Positions 43,326-51,032 of a stretch of 64,000 bases of DNA are shown one piece after another. Within the stretch, counting starts at the first letter, position 1. Every line of letters starts with the position of its first letter. Below the pieces are notes generated by a model. The model saw only the letters and a list, made by a program, of their open reading frames with translations, ran no database searches and was not told the origin of the DNA. Made by a program: the position numbers and the translations under genes. The DNA comes from Paraburkholderia guartelaensis (GTDB lineage: Bacteria; Pseudomonadota; Gammaproteobacteria; Burkholderiales; Burkholderiaceae). The DNA lies in NCBI RefSeq assembly GCF_004353905.1, contig NZ_SMOD01000002.1, positions 62,001 through 126,000 of the forward strand. The letters run 5' to 3'.

Positions 43326-44243
43326 ATGACCTCAAGCGACATCCGAAATTTCGACGCCGCCGCGACGGCTTCGCTGCTTGACTACCGCCTCCTCGTACAA
43401 GTACTGGCCGAGACCATCGTCGAATACAGCGCGGGCAAGGTCGTAAGCCCTGAGCGCATGGCCATCCCTATGCAGCAAGGCGGCTTGATGTTGTCCGTGC
43501 CGGCGAGCGCGCCAGACATCGCGATCCACAAGCTGGTCAATGTCTGCCCGACCAACGCCGGTCGGCAGTTGCCGACCATTCACGGTCAGGTCGTTGCATG
43601 CGATGCGTTCACGGGCGAAATGCGCTTCGTGCTCGACGGACCGACCGTCACGGGGCGCCGCACGGCGGCTGTCACGGCACTCGGCATCCGGACCCTGCAT
43701 CAAACGCCACCCAGGGAAATCGTGATCATCGGAACCGGCAAACAGGCTGCCAATCATGCGGAAGCGCTCGCAGCCATCTTCCCGGAGGCGCAACTGCGAG
43801 CAAAGGGCCGCTCGAAGGCCGACGCGAACGCATTCGTTGCGCGCAACCGCGCTGTCGCGCCGAATCTCACGGCACTCGCAGACGAAGCGATTCCGGATAC
43901 CGCAGATGTCGTCATCACGCTGACGACCAGCAAAACGCCGGTGTACACGGAGCCTGCACGCGCGGGCCGCCTGGTCGTGGGCGTCGGCGCGTTCACGCCC
44001 GATGCGGCGGAGATTTCCAGCCATACCGTCGACGGCAGCGCTCTGGTGGTCGATGACCCCGTCGGCGCAAAACACGAAGCCGGAGACCTCATCCAGGCCA
44101 ACGTAGATTGGAACGCCGTTTCCGCACTGGCCAAAGCCCTGGCTGGAGAATTCCACTCGACGAAACCCATTCTCTTCAAAAGCGTAGGCTGTGCAGCATG
44201 GGACCTGGCGGCATGCCGGGTCGCTCGCGACGCCCTGCGCTAA
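43326..44243 (+). CDS. delta1-pyrroline-2-carboxylate reductase / ornithine cyclodeaminase family
   Basis: 305 residues of the OCD/mu-crystallin family. The substrate region has AIPMQQGGLMLSVPASAPDIA and the dinucleotide motif is IVIIGTGKQAANHA. In bacteria such proteins next to a trans-3-hydroxyproline dehydratase are delta1-pyrroline-2-carboxylate reductases (LhpI type), making L-proline with NAD(P)H. The dehydratase is two genes downstream, so I prefer that function to ornithine cyclodeaminase. The ATG at 43326 (MTSSDIRNF) fits the family; the 58 residues upstream do not. Confidence 0.85.
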   Translation: MTSSDIRNFDAAATASLLDYRLLVQVLAETIVEYSAGKVVSPERMAIPMQQGGLMLSVPASAPDIAIHKLVNVCPTNAGRQLPTIHGQVVACDAFTGEMRFVLDGPTVTGRRTAAVTALGIRTLHQTPPREIVIIGTGKQAANHAEALAAIFPEAQLRAKGRSKADANAFVARNRAVAPNLTALADEAIPDTADVVITLTTSKTPVYTEPARAGRLVVGVGAFTPDAAEISSHTVDGSALVVDDPVGAKHEAGDLIQANVDWNAVSALAKALAGEFHSTKPILFKSVGCAAWDLAACRVARDALR

Positions 44244-44325
44244 ACGTCGTTCGTGACGGCGCCTCGCCGTCACAGCAGCAGTGCAAGATCGCTTTCGCCT
44301 CGAAGTCCAATAATCTGGAGACATC

Positions 44326-45446
44326 ATGCGCCATCTCGCCACCACCCTCGCCGTCCTCACGGCCGCCGGCTTCGCCCTCACCGCTCACGCTCAAACTGTC
44401 GTCACCATCGGTCCTCCGCGCCGCTTACGGGCCCGCAGGCGCCGAACGGCAAGGACAACGAAAATGGCGCTCGCCTCGCCATCGACGAACTGAACAAGAG
44501 CGGCGTGACGGTCGACGGCAAGAAGGTGACCTTCAAACTGGATTCGGAAGACGACCAGGCGGACCCGAAGGTCGGCGTCCAGGTCGCGCAAAAGCTCGTC
44601 GACAGCGGCGTGGTTGCCGTCATGGGCCCGTACAACTCCGGCGTGGCGATTCCGGCATCGCGTGTCTATAACACCGCCGGTATTCCGATCCTCCCCGTTG
44701 CATCGAATCCGGCGCTGACGAAGCAAGGCTTCAAGAACATCTTCCGTATCGGCGCAAGCGATGAGCAGTTGGGCGGCACGATGGGCCAGTTCGCAGCCAA
44801 GACGTTGAACGCGAAAACCGCAGCGGTGATCGACGACCGCACGGCGTATGGGCAAGGGGTGGCGGAGCAGTTCATCAAAGAAGCGAAAGCGAACGGCATC
44901 CAGATCGTCGACCGGGAGTTCACCAACTCGTCGGCGACCGACTTCCTGGGCATCCTTACCACCATCAAGGCGAAGAACCCCGACGTCATCTTCTTCGGCG
45001 GATACGCGGCTCAGGGCGCCCCCATGGCCAAGCAGATGCGCGCACGCGGACTGCGCGCGAAGTTGCTGGGCGGCGACGGCATCTGCTCGGCCGACATGGG
45101 CAAGGTTGCGGGCGAAGCCGCGTCGATCGTCTATTGCGCGCAGGGCGGTGTGGCGCTCGACAAGACTGCGGCGGGCCGTGACTTCCTGAAGAAGTACAAG
45201 GACACCTACCACACCGACACGCAGGTCTATGCCGTCAACTACTACGACGGCGTGAAACTGCTCGCCGACGCGATGGTCAAGGCCGGCACCACCACCGATA
45301 AGGCAAAGCTCGTCGCCCAGTTGGCGAAGACCGACTACAAGGGCGTCGCGGGCACTTACTCGTTCGATGCAAACGGCGACCTCGTGGGCGCGCCGACGAC
45401 CGTCTACATCATCAAGGACGGCCTGCCGGTTCCGTACGGTCAGTGA
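44326..45446 (+). pseudogene. LivK-type amino acid ABC substrate-binding protein, frameshifted
   Basis: The ATG at 44326 (GGAG five bases upstream) opens a good signal peptide, MRHLATTLAVLTAAGFALTA then HAQTVVTIG. This frame then ends in an arginine-rich run at a stop. The mature protein continues one frame away as SAPLTGPQAPNGKDNENGAR to PVPYGQ at 45446. Adding one base near 44413 would give TIGHSAPLTG, the normal LivK/BraC sequence, and a 373-residue protein. So one base is missing in a CAC-like codon. This is either a real inactivating mutation or a sequencing error. No LivFGHM genes are nearby. It sits between the reductase and dehydratase genes. Confidence 0.88.
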
Positions 45447-45466
45447 GCCAATAACGTAAAGACATC

Positions 45467-46474
45467 ATGAAGACTACTCGCACCATAACGACCGTCGAAG
45501 TGCATACCGGCGGCGAAGCGTTCCGGATCGTCACCAGCGGATTGCCTCGCCTGCCCGGCGACACGATCGTGAAGCGTCGTGCGTGGCTGAAGGAAAACGC
45601 CGACGAAATCCGCACCGCGTTGATGTTCGAGCCGCGCGGTCACGCCGATATGTACGGCGGCTATCTGACCGAACCGGTCAGCCCGACCGCCGACTTCGGC
45701 ATCATCTTCCTGCACAACGAGGGCTATAGCGACCACTGCGGACACGGCGTGATCGCGCTGTCTACCGCAGCGGTCGAGCTTGGCTGGGTGCAACGCAAGG
45801 TTCCGGAAACGCGTGTCGGCATCGACGCTCCCTGTGGCTTCATCGAAGCCTTTGTTCAGTGGGATGGCGAACACGCGGGCAACGTGCGATTCGTGAACGT
45901 CCCATCGTTCATCTGGAAGCGCGATGTGACCGTCGAGACGCCGTCCTTTGGTACCGTGAAGGGCGACATCGCTTTCGGCGGCGCGTTTTATTTCTATACC
46001 GACGGTCAGCCGCATGGCCTCGCCGTGCGCGAGTCGTCGGTCGAGGAACTCATCCGCTTCGGCGCGGAAGTGAAGGAAGCCGCGAACAAGGCCTACCCTG
46101 TCGAGCATCCCGAGATTCCCGAAATCAACCACATCTACGGGACCATCATCGCCAACGCACCGCGCCACGAAGGCTCGACGCAAGCCAATTGCTGCGTATT
46201 CGCAGACCGCGAAGTGGACCGCTCACCGACCGGCTCCGGCACAGGGGGACGCGTCGCCCAGTTGTACCTGCGTGGCGAACTGGGCAAAGACGAGACCCTC
46301 GTGAACGAGTCGATTATCGGCACGGTTTTCAAGGGACGCGTGCTCAGCGAAACGACAGTCGGCGACTTCGAGGCAGTGATACCGGAAGTCGAAGGCAACG
46401 CGTTCGTGTGCGGCTTCGCGACCTGGATCGTGGACGAGCGCGACCCGCTGACTTACGGATTCCTTGTCCGGTAG
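45467..46474 (+). CDS. trans-3-hydroxy-L-proline dehydratase (proline racemase family, Cys/Thr)
   Basis: 335 residues of the proline racemase superfamily. The first catalytic residue is Cys91 (SDHCGHG). The second position is Thr255 (DRSPTGSGTGG) where racemases and epimerases have Cys. The Cys/Thr pair is the mark of trans-3-hydroxy-L-proline dehydratases, which give delta1-pyrroline-2-carboxylate; the reductase for this is two genes upstream. Last gene of its unit, followed by a strong terminator. It lies 20 bases after the frameshifted binding-protein gene. Confidence 0.9.
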   Translation: MKTTRTITTVEVHTGGEAFRIVTSGLPRLPGDTIVKRRAWLKENADEIRTALMFEPRGHADMYGGYLTEPVSPTADFGIIFLHNEGYSDHCGHGVIALSTAAVELGWVQRKVPETRVGIDAPCGFIEAFVQWDGEHAGNVRFVNVPSFIWKRDVTVETPSFGTVKGDIAFGGAFYFYTDGQPHGLAVRESSVEELIRFGAEVKEAANKAYPVEHPEIPEINHIYGTIIANAPRHEGSTQANCCVFADREVDRSPTGSGTGGRVAQLYLRGELGKDETLVNESIIGTVFKGRVLSETTVGDFEAVIPEVEGNAFVCGFATWIVDERDPLTYGFLVR

Positions 46475-46500
46475 CCCCTTCCTCCTCGTGGTACCTGTTG

Positions 46501-46538
46501 GCGCGGAACGCTGTGAATAGGCGTCCGCGCTTTTTTTA
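46501..46538 (+). terminator. rho-independent terminator
   Basis: GCGCGG/CCGCGC plus ACGC/GCGT stem with one bulged A, nine-base loop, followed by seven T. Ends the hydroxyproline dehydratase unit. Confidence 0.85.
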
Positions 46539-46668
46539 CGTATCGCAACACTCGAAATAACGCGCCGTTACGAAACTCGCACCGCCGTTGCACCTGTGTC
46601 CGGGCCCGCCGCCTACACTCCGAACCGTGCTTACCAGAAACGCACGACAGGTGCGGAGGAGTAGTGAA

Positions 46669-46974
46669 ATGAAAAGGACGATTCTCGGCGTGGTATTGGG
46701 CGCGGCCGCACTGGCTGCTTCGAGCGCAGCGTTTGCGCACGTCGATCTGGCCGTGGGTGTCGCCCTCCCTGGCGCCGCCTACGCACCGGCTGAGCCGGTG
46801 TACGTCGCTCCGCCGCCTGCTGCCTACGCGCCTCCTCCGGTCGCAGTGGCCTGGCGCGGCGACGACGACTGGCGCGCGCGTCAGTGGCGGGAACACGAAT
46901 GGCGGGAACACGAGCGGCGCGAACACCAATGGCGGGAGCGCGAGTGGCACGATAATGGCCGCTGGGGCTATTGA
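46669..46974 (+). CDS. small exported protein with charged Trp/Glu/His repeat
   Basis: 101 residues. A signal peptide (cleavage after AAFA) is followed by a Pro/Ala/Tyr-rich stretch and a C-terminal run of REHEW, REHER, REHQW, REREW units. A strong GGAGGA site precedes the ATG. No family is assigned. It is followed 38 bases later by another small exported protein. Confidence 0.72.
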   Translation: MKRTILGVVLGAAALAASSAAFAHVDLAVGVALPGAAYAPAEPVYVAPPPAAYAPPPVAVAWRGDDDWRARQWREHEWREHERREHQWREREWHDNGRWGY

Positions 46975-47012
46975 GCCGAATCCAAAGCTCAAATTTCACA
47001 CAAGTGATTATC

Positions 47013-47264
47013 ATGAACGTCAATAATCGAATCAGGATGCTTGCCGCGGCGGCCACTTTAGGCCTCGCGGCAGCCGGAACCGCACATGCCGCCGGCTGCC
47101 TCAAAGGCGCTGTCGTGGGTGGTGTCGCCGGACATTATGCGGGCCACCACGCCGTTGCTGGCGCCGTTGGCGGCTGCATCGTGGGACATCACGTTGCGAA
47201 AAAGCATGCGGAGGAACGGGCCGCACAACATGAGGCCGAACGCGCCCAGAAGCTCAACACCTGA
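47013..47264 (+). CDS. small exported glycine-zipper protein
   Basis: 83 residues. A signal peptide (AAGTAHA) is followed by an alternating Gly/Ala/His segment (KGAVVGGVAGHYAGHHAVAG, then AVGGCIVGHH) like the glycine-zipper motifs of small outer-membrane proteins, then a charged Lys/Glu tail. Two cysteines flank the zipper. The function is unknown. Confidence 0.75.
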   Translation: MNVNNRIRMLAAAATLGLAAAGTAHAAGCLKGAVVGGVAGHYAGHHAVAGAVGGCIVGHHVAKKHAEERAAQHEAERAQKLNT

Positions 47265-47386
47265 TTCCCGCCGTACCTTTCGCGACAGCCGCCAGGGACG
47301 CCTATTCAAGCTGTGATATCCTGGCGGCACGCGACTTGCGCTATATTCTGCTCAAGAGCTGCATTCAGAGCGAAGCACAACTAGAA

Positions 47387-47728
47387 ATGGACGAAAGAAA
47401 ACGCGAAAGCATCGTGGCCTATCTGCGGCGTCGGATGGCCGAATATGGTATCGAACCCGAAGATATTGCTGCGTCAATTGCGGCAGACGCCGCCCAAATG
47501 CGCGCTGCACGTTACCGGGATGCGGCTGGCCACACGTGGGACGGCAAAGGCGACGCCCCGCGGTGGGTGGTGCAGGCGACGAGCGCGGGGCAGTCGCTCG
47601 AGCATTTTGCAGTCCGCGAGACGGCTGAACAGGAGCCGGTGAAAACCCCAAGCGTGGACTGGCGACAGGACCCGTTTGCCGGCAGCCGCCTGGCAAAAGT
47701 CAGAACAGAGCACTCCGGCGCCGCCTGA
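47387..47728 (+). CDS. H-NS family nucleoid protein (short)
   Basis: 113 residues. An N-terminal helical part MDERKRESIVAYLRRRMAEY is followed by the H-NS C-terminal DNA-binding motif at ~43-62 (YRDAAGHTWDGKGDAPRWV). The consensus core W-x-G-R-G-R-x-P-x-W is here W-D-G-K-G-D-A-P-R-W, so the AT-groove contact is changed (Lys and Asp in place of Arg). A 50-residue extension follows that standard H-NS lacks. It may be a divergent or antagonistic form. The ribosome site is weak. Confidence 0.72.
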   Translation: MDERKRESIVAYLRRRMAEYGIEPEDIAASIAADAAQMRAARYRDAAGHTWDGKGDAPRWVVQATSAGQSLEHFAVRETAEQEPVKTPSVDWRQDPFAGSRLAKVRTEHSGAA

Positions 47729-47770
47729 AAGCATGACCGTTAGGCGCCGCCCCGGCGTCAAGGCAAAACT

Positions 47771-48409
47771 TCAGTCGAATTCGACGTCACTGTTATTGCG
47801 CAGCGCATCCAGTCGTCGAATTTGTTCCGGCAGTATCCGGCCTTGCGACAAGGCTGGAAGGTTATCGATATCAAAGAACTGAACGGCGTCGGTTTCGGCT
47901 CCGGCTATTTCCCCCGCGCGCACGATTTCCCCAAGGAAAACCAGTTTCCAGATGTGAAACACAGAAGGCGGATGCCCGTGCTTGAGCATGTCCCACACGG
48001 CCAATAGCCGAACGATGTTCACCGTGTAGCCACTTTCTTCACGCGCCTCTTTTGCCGCGTTCTCCGCGGGCGAAACGCCTACGTCGGCCCAGCCGCCGGG
48101 CAGAGACCACAAACCGTCCACGGCCTCGCGCACGAGAAGGATTTGACCGGACGGATTGAAGACAGCGCATCTGACATCGAGTTTAGGATTCGCGTATCCC
48201 GTTTCGAACGCAAAGAGCGCGGCGACATCGCTCGTTTGCATGTACGCCATTTCCGCGAGCTGCTGATGCGCGATGCTGGCGATTTCCGTGTACCGTTCCG
48301 TGTCGAACGGGCTCGTCGCGTAGTGCAAACCCGTTTGCGCAAGTGCCAGTAGCCGGCGCGCCTGCGCAAGGCGCGCTCTCAGCGATTCGTGTTCGGCAGG
48401 CGTGGGCAT
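47771..48409 (-). CDS. NUDIX hydrolase with N-terminal helical domain
   Basis: 212 residues. A ~65-residue helical N-terminal domain typical of ADP-ribose-type NUDIX enzymes precedes the NUDIX domain. The NUDIX box begins at Gly106 (GWADVGVSPAENAAKEAREE). Its metal ligands Glu121, Glu124 and Glu125 are present, but the consensus Glu after G-x5 is Val112 and the consensus Arg is Lys120. It hydrolyses a nucleoside diphosphate derivative. The end of the gene converges with the H-NS-like gene. It is ten bases downstream of the HAD gene and probably cotranscribed. Confidence 0.87.
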   Translation of the reverse strand: MPTPAEHESLRARLAQARRLLALAQTGLHYATSPFDTERYTEIASIAHQQLAEMAYMQTSDVAALFAFETGYANPKLDVRCAVFNPSGQILLVREAVDGLWSLPGGWADVGVSPAENAAKEAREESGYTVNIVRLLAVWDMLKHGHPPSVFHIWKLVFLGEIVRAGEIAGAETDAVQFFDIDNLPALSQGRILPEQIRRLDALRNNSDVEFD

Positions 48410-48419
48410 CAATACCGCC

Positions 48420-49145
48420 TCATTTCTTCGCCACGGCGTCCTGATGCGCCTTCGCAAAGTCTGCCATGCTGTTGAAGCGGAAGGCGACGTTCGGCTGCCA
48501 TCCGGGATTCATGGTCGCGCCAAAGCCCGGCTGCGAATGACGGCGGTAGATCCAGCACGACGCCAGACCAAACTCACTGGCTGGCTTGTGGTCGTGGAAT
48601 AGACTTTCGGCTGTATGAAGGATCTTTTCCTTCTTGATGCCACGCTCACCCAGCTTCTCGAGCATGTATTCGAAGTTTCGCGGCGATGGCTTGTACGAGC
48701 CGATATCTTCGGCCGTGAAAATGGCGTCGAACGCGACCTGCAACCTTGCGTTGCTGTAGCTGAAGGTCTCGTTATCGACGTTGGAGAGTATGACCAGCTT
48801 GTAGTGCTGTTTCAGGTACTGCAGCGCGGCTACGGTGTCCTCGAATGCCGGCCAGTTCCGCACCGACCGTCCGTACTCCATGCACTCCTCGTGCGTGAAA
48901 GGCAGTCCCCATTCCTCGGCCAGTCGCTTGTAGACGATCGGTAGCAGTTCCTGGTATCGCTTGGCCGGTGTGTACTTCTGCTGCGACGACTCGTGTCGCG
49001 CATGGGCTTCCAGAACCTGGTCTCTCGACAACGGCGGCGTGGACCGTTCGATCAGGGGCTTAAGGCCAGCGAAGATGCCGCTTTCCCAATCGATCAACGT
49101 GCCGTAGCAGTCAAAAGTCAGCGTGTCGAAGTCGGTCAATTCCAC
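48420..49145 (-). CDS. HAD hydrolase, haloacid dehalogenase type II
   Basis: 241 residues. The nucleophile Asp12 lies in TFDCYGTLIDWESG; motif II is ILSNVD, and Lys/motif III-IV are in YKPSPRNF and HTAESLFHD. The family includes L-2-haloacid dehalogenases and small-molecule phosphatases; the DCYGT form points to the dehalogenase-like subgroup, not to a proven activity. The start is a GTG with AAGGAG five bases upstream. It follows the GntR gene on the same strand and may belong to the hydroxyproline regulon. Confidence 0.88.
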   Translation of the reverse strand: MELTDFDTLTFDCYGTLIDWESGIFAGLKPLIERSTPPLSRDQVLEAHARHESSQQKYTPAKRYQELLPIVYKRLAEEWGLPFTHEECMEYGRSVRNWPAFEDTVAALQYLKQHYKLVILSNVDNETFSYSNARLQVAFDAIFTAEDIGSYKPSPRNFEYMLEKLGERGIKKEKILHTAESLFHDHKPASEFGLASCWIYRRHSQPGFGATMNPGWQPNVAFRFNSMADFAKAHQDAVAKK

Positions 49146-49208
49146 GGTTACTCCTTTCGGAAGTGCATGGCGGCGATCACAGTGTCCAGGCCGCTTCGAC
49201 GCCGCGAA

Positions 49209-49973
49209 TCAAACGATGGCGATCGATTCCGTCATGTTCTGGCGCATGTAATCGAGGAAACGCTTCTGGAAAAGCATCGTGTGCTCGTGTGCGAGCTTCT
49301 CGGCCAGATCGGCGTCTTTCCGCGCAATGGCGTCGATGATCTCGCTATGGTCATTACCCAGCTTGGTCGCGTGAGGCGAGGTCACCGTGTAGTCGAAGTG
49401 CAGATGCGTCAGACGTTGCCCCTCGCCCAGCAGCCGTTCGTAATACCCCACGAAATAGGGATTGCTTGCCGCATGCGCAATGGCCATGTGCAGTTGCTTG
49501 TTCCTCTCGGTCAACGCCTCGGCATCCCCGCTCTCGACCGCTTTCATATACGCGGCGTCGGCTTTCTTGAGAATCGCGAGGTCCTCTTGCGTCCGGTGCA
49601 GCGCGGCGAGCCGGGTCACCGCGCGCTGAATGAGGTCGAGCGCCGATACGTACTTCGGAAATTCTTCGATTTCCAGCGGCGTTACGAGCGTCGTGCGATT
49701 CGGGAGGATCGTGACGAGCCCCTCGCTGATGAGCCGTGCGAGCGCGTCACGAACAGGCGAGCGCGAGAGGCCGAATTGCTCCGCGAGCGAGACCTCGTCC
49801 AGCGGCGCACCAGGCTTGAGTTGCAGCGTCAGGATCTGTCTGCGCAGCTCTTCGTAGATGTATCGTCCGCCATGGCGGCGGACACCCGCCTCTGCCTCGT
49901 TGGTCGCTTTGCTCATGGTCTTCCCGCCGTCGTCGTGGGCCCGGTAAAGCGGGCGTGCTTTGGAGTTTAACAT
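49209..49973 (-). CDS. GntR family (FCD) regulator of the hydroxyproline block
   Basis: 254 residues (235 if the ATG at 49916 is used). The winged HTH (YIYEELRRQILTLQLKPGAP, SLAEQFGLSRSPVRDALARL) is followed by the FCD domain with its metal-site residues (HLHFDY, HSEIIDAI, HEHTML). The ATG at 49973 has GGAGG seven bases upstream, so I kept the longer form. Its position 15 bases after the proline-racemase-family gene at 49989 makes it the likely repressor of the hydroxyproline genes and binder of the palindromes at 58159 and 59300. Confidence 0.9.
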   Translation of the reverse strand: MLNSKARPLYRAHDDGGKTMSKATNEAEAGVRRHGGRYIYEELRRQILTLQLKPGAPLDEVSLAEQFGLSRSPVRDALARLISEGLVTILPNRTTLVTPLEIEEFPKYVSALDLIQRAVTRLAALHRTQEDLAILKKADAAYMKAVESGDAEALTERNKQLHMAIAHAASNPYFVGYYERLLGEGQRLTHLHFDYTVTSPHATKLGNDHSEIIDAIARKDADLAEKLAHEHTMLFQKRFLDYMRQNMTESIAIV

Positions 49974-49988
49974 TGCCCGCCCTCCGCC

Positions 49989-51020
49989 TCAGACCTTCGG
50001 AAATCCCGCGCCCCACGTATCGCTGAGCATGAATCCGGCCGCCAGCGGGTCGTCCGGGTCGACGCCGATCTGCTGGATGCCGTACACCCACGCGCGTCCC
50101 TGAACACGCGGCAAAACGGCGGCCCGGCCGCCCACTTCCGTCTTGCCGAGCAACTCCACGGAGAATTCGCCCCCAATTGTCGAGCGCGACTTCAACTTCG
50201 TGCCGACGTCAGCCAGACCGCGGGCGGCGAGTGTCGCGAGGTTCGCCGAACTTCCGGTGCCGCACGGCGAGCGGTCGACGCGGCCGGGAGGCAAAGTCGT
50301 GCAGGTCTGATACAGCTCGTCGCTCACGCGGTTGCGGAACATGACATAGGCGACTTCGTTGATTTGCGGGTACAGAGGATGCGCAATCTCGATCTGCTGG
50401 TTGATCACGTCTTTGAGCGATACGCCCAGTTCCGCAAGCGCGCGTGCGTTCTCCGGGGCAATGGTCAGCCCGACCTGCCCGACGTCGATGAGCGCGTAAT
50501 AGACACCGCCAAATGCGATATCGGCGCGAATCGTCCCGAACTGCGCAGTGTCGATGCCGAAGTCGAGCCGCTCGACGAACGACGGCACCATGTCGAGTGC
50601 GACGCCCGCGCAGCGGCCATCCCGGCACGTTGCGCGAGCCGTGACGAGACCGGCAGGCGTGTCGAGCACAACGGTCGTTTCGGGCTCCTGCATTTCGACC
50701 ATGCCGAGTTCGAGCAACGCCGTCACGACGCAAATGGCATTGCTTCCGGACATCGGATGGGCTTTGTCCGCCTGCAGCACGATAAAGCCCGCTTGAGCTT
50801 CGGGCCGCGTCGGCGGCAGCAGCAGATTGACCGACATCTGCAGGCAACCGCGCGGTTCGAGCACGACGAGCCTGCGCAGGCTGTCGTCCACCTCGTTGAT
50901 GTAATTCATCTTGTCGAGCATGGTCTCACCGGGGATGCCCACGACGCCCCCGGTGATGACCTTGCCGATCTCGCCTTCGCAGTGCACATCCACGAGTTGA
51001 AGTGTCTTTTTCCAGCGCAT
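49989..51020 (-). CDS. proline racemase family protein, Ser/Cys type
   Basis: 343 residues of the proline racemase superfamily. The first catalytic position is Ser91 (HPMSGSNAIC), the second is Cys253 ([10 protein letters not shown]). The Ser/Cys class includes enzymes with 3- or 4-hydroxyproline epimerase or dehydratase activity. It is therefore probably not a simple duplicate of the Cys/Cys epimerase four kilobases away. It lies 12 bases after the aldehyde dehydrogenase gene, in the hydroxyproline operon. The exact reaction is open. Confidence 0.87.
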   Translation of the reverse strand: MRWKKTLQLVDVHCEGEIGKVITGGVVGIPGETMLDKMNYINEVDDSLRRLVVLEPRGCLQMSVNLLLPPTRPEAQAGFIVLQADKAHPMSGSNAICVVTALLELGMVEMQEPETTVVLDTPAGLVTARATCRDGRCAGVALDMVPSFVERLDFGIDTAQFGTIRADIAFGGVYYALIDVGQVGLTIAPENARALAELGVSLKDVINQQIEIAHPLYPQINEVAYVMFRNRVSDELYQTCTTLPPGRVDRSPCGTGSSANLATLAARGLADVGTKLKSRSTIGGEFSVELLGKTEVGGRAAVLPRVQGRAWVYGIQQIGVDPDDPLAAGFMLSDTWGAGFPKV

Positions 51021-51032
51021 GTTCGATCTACC

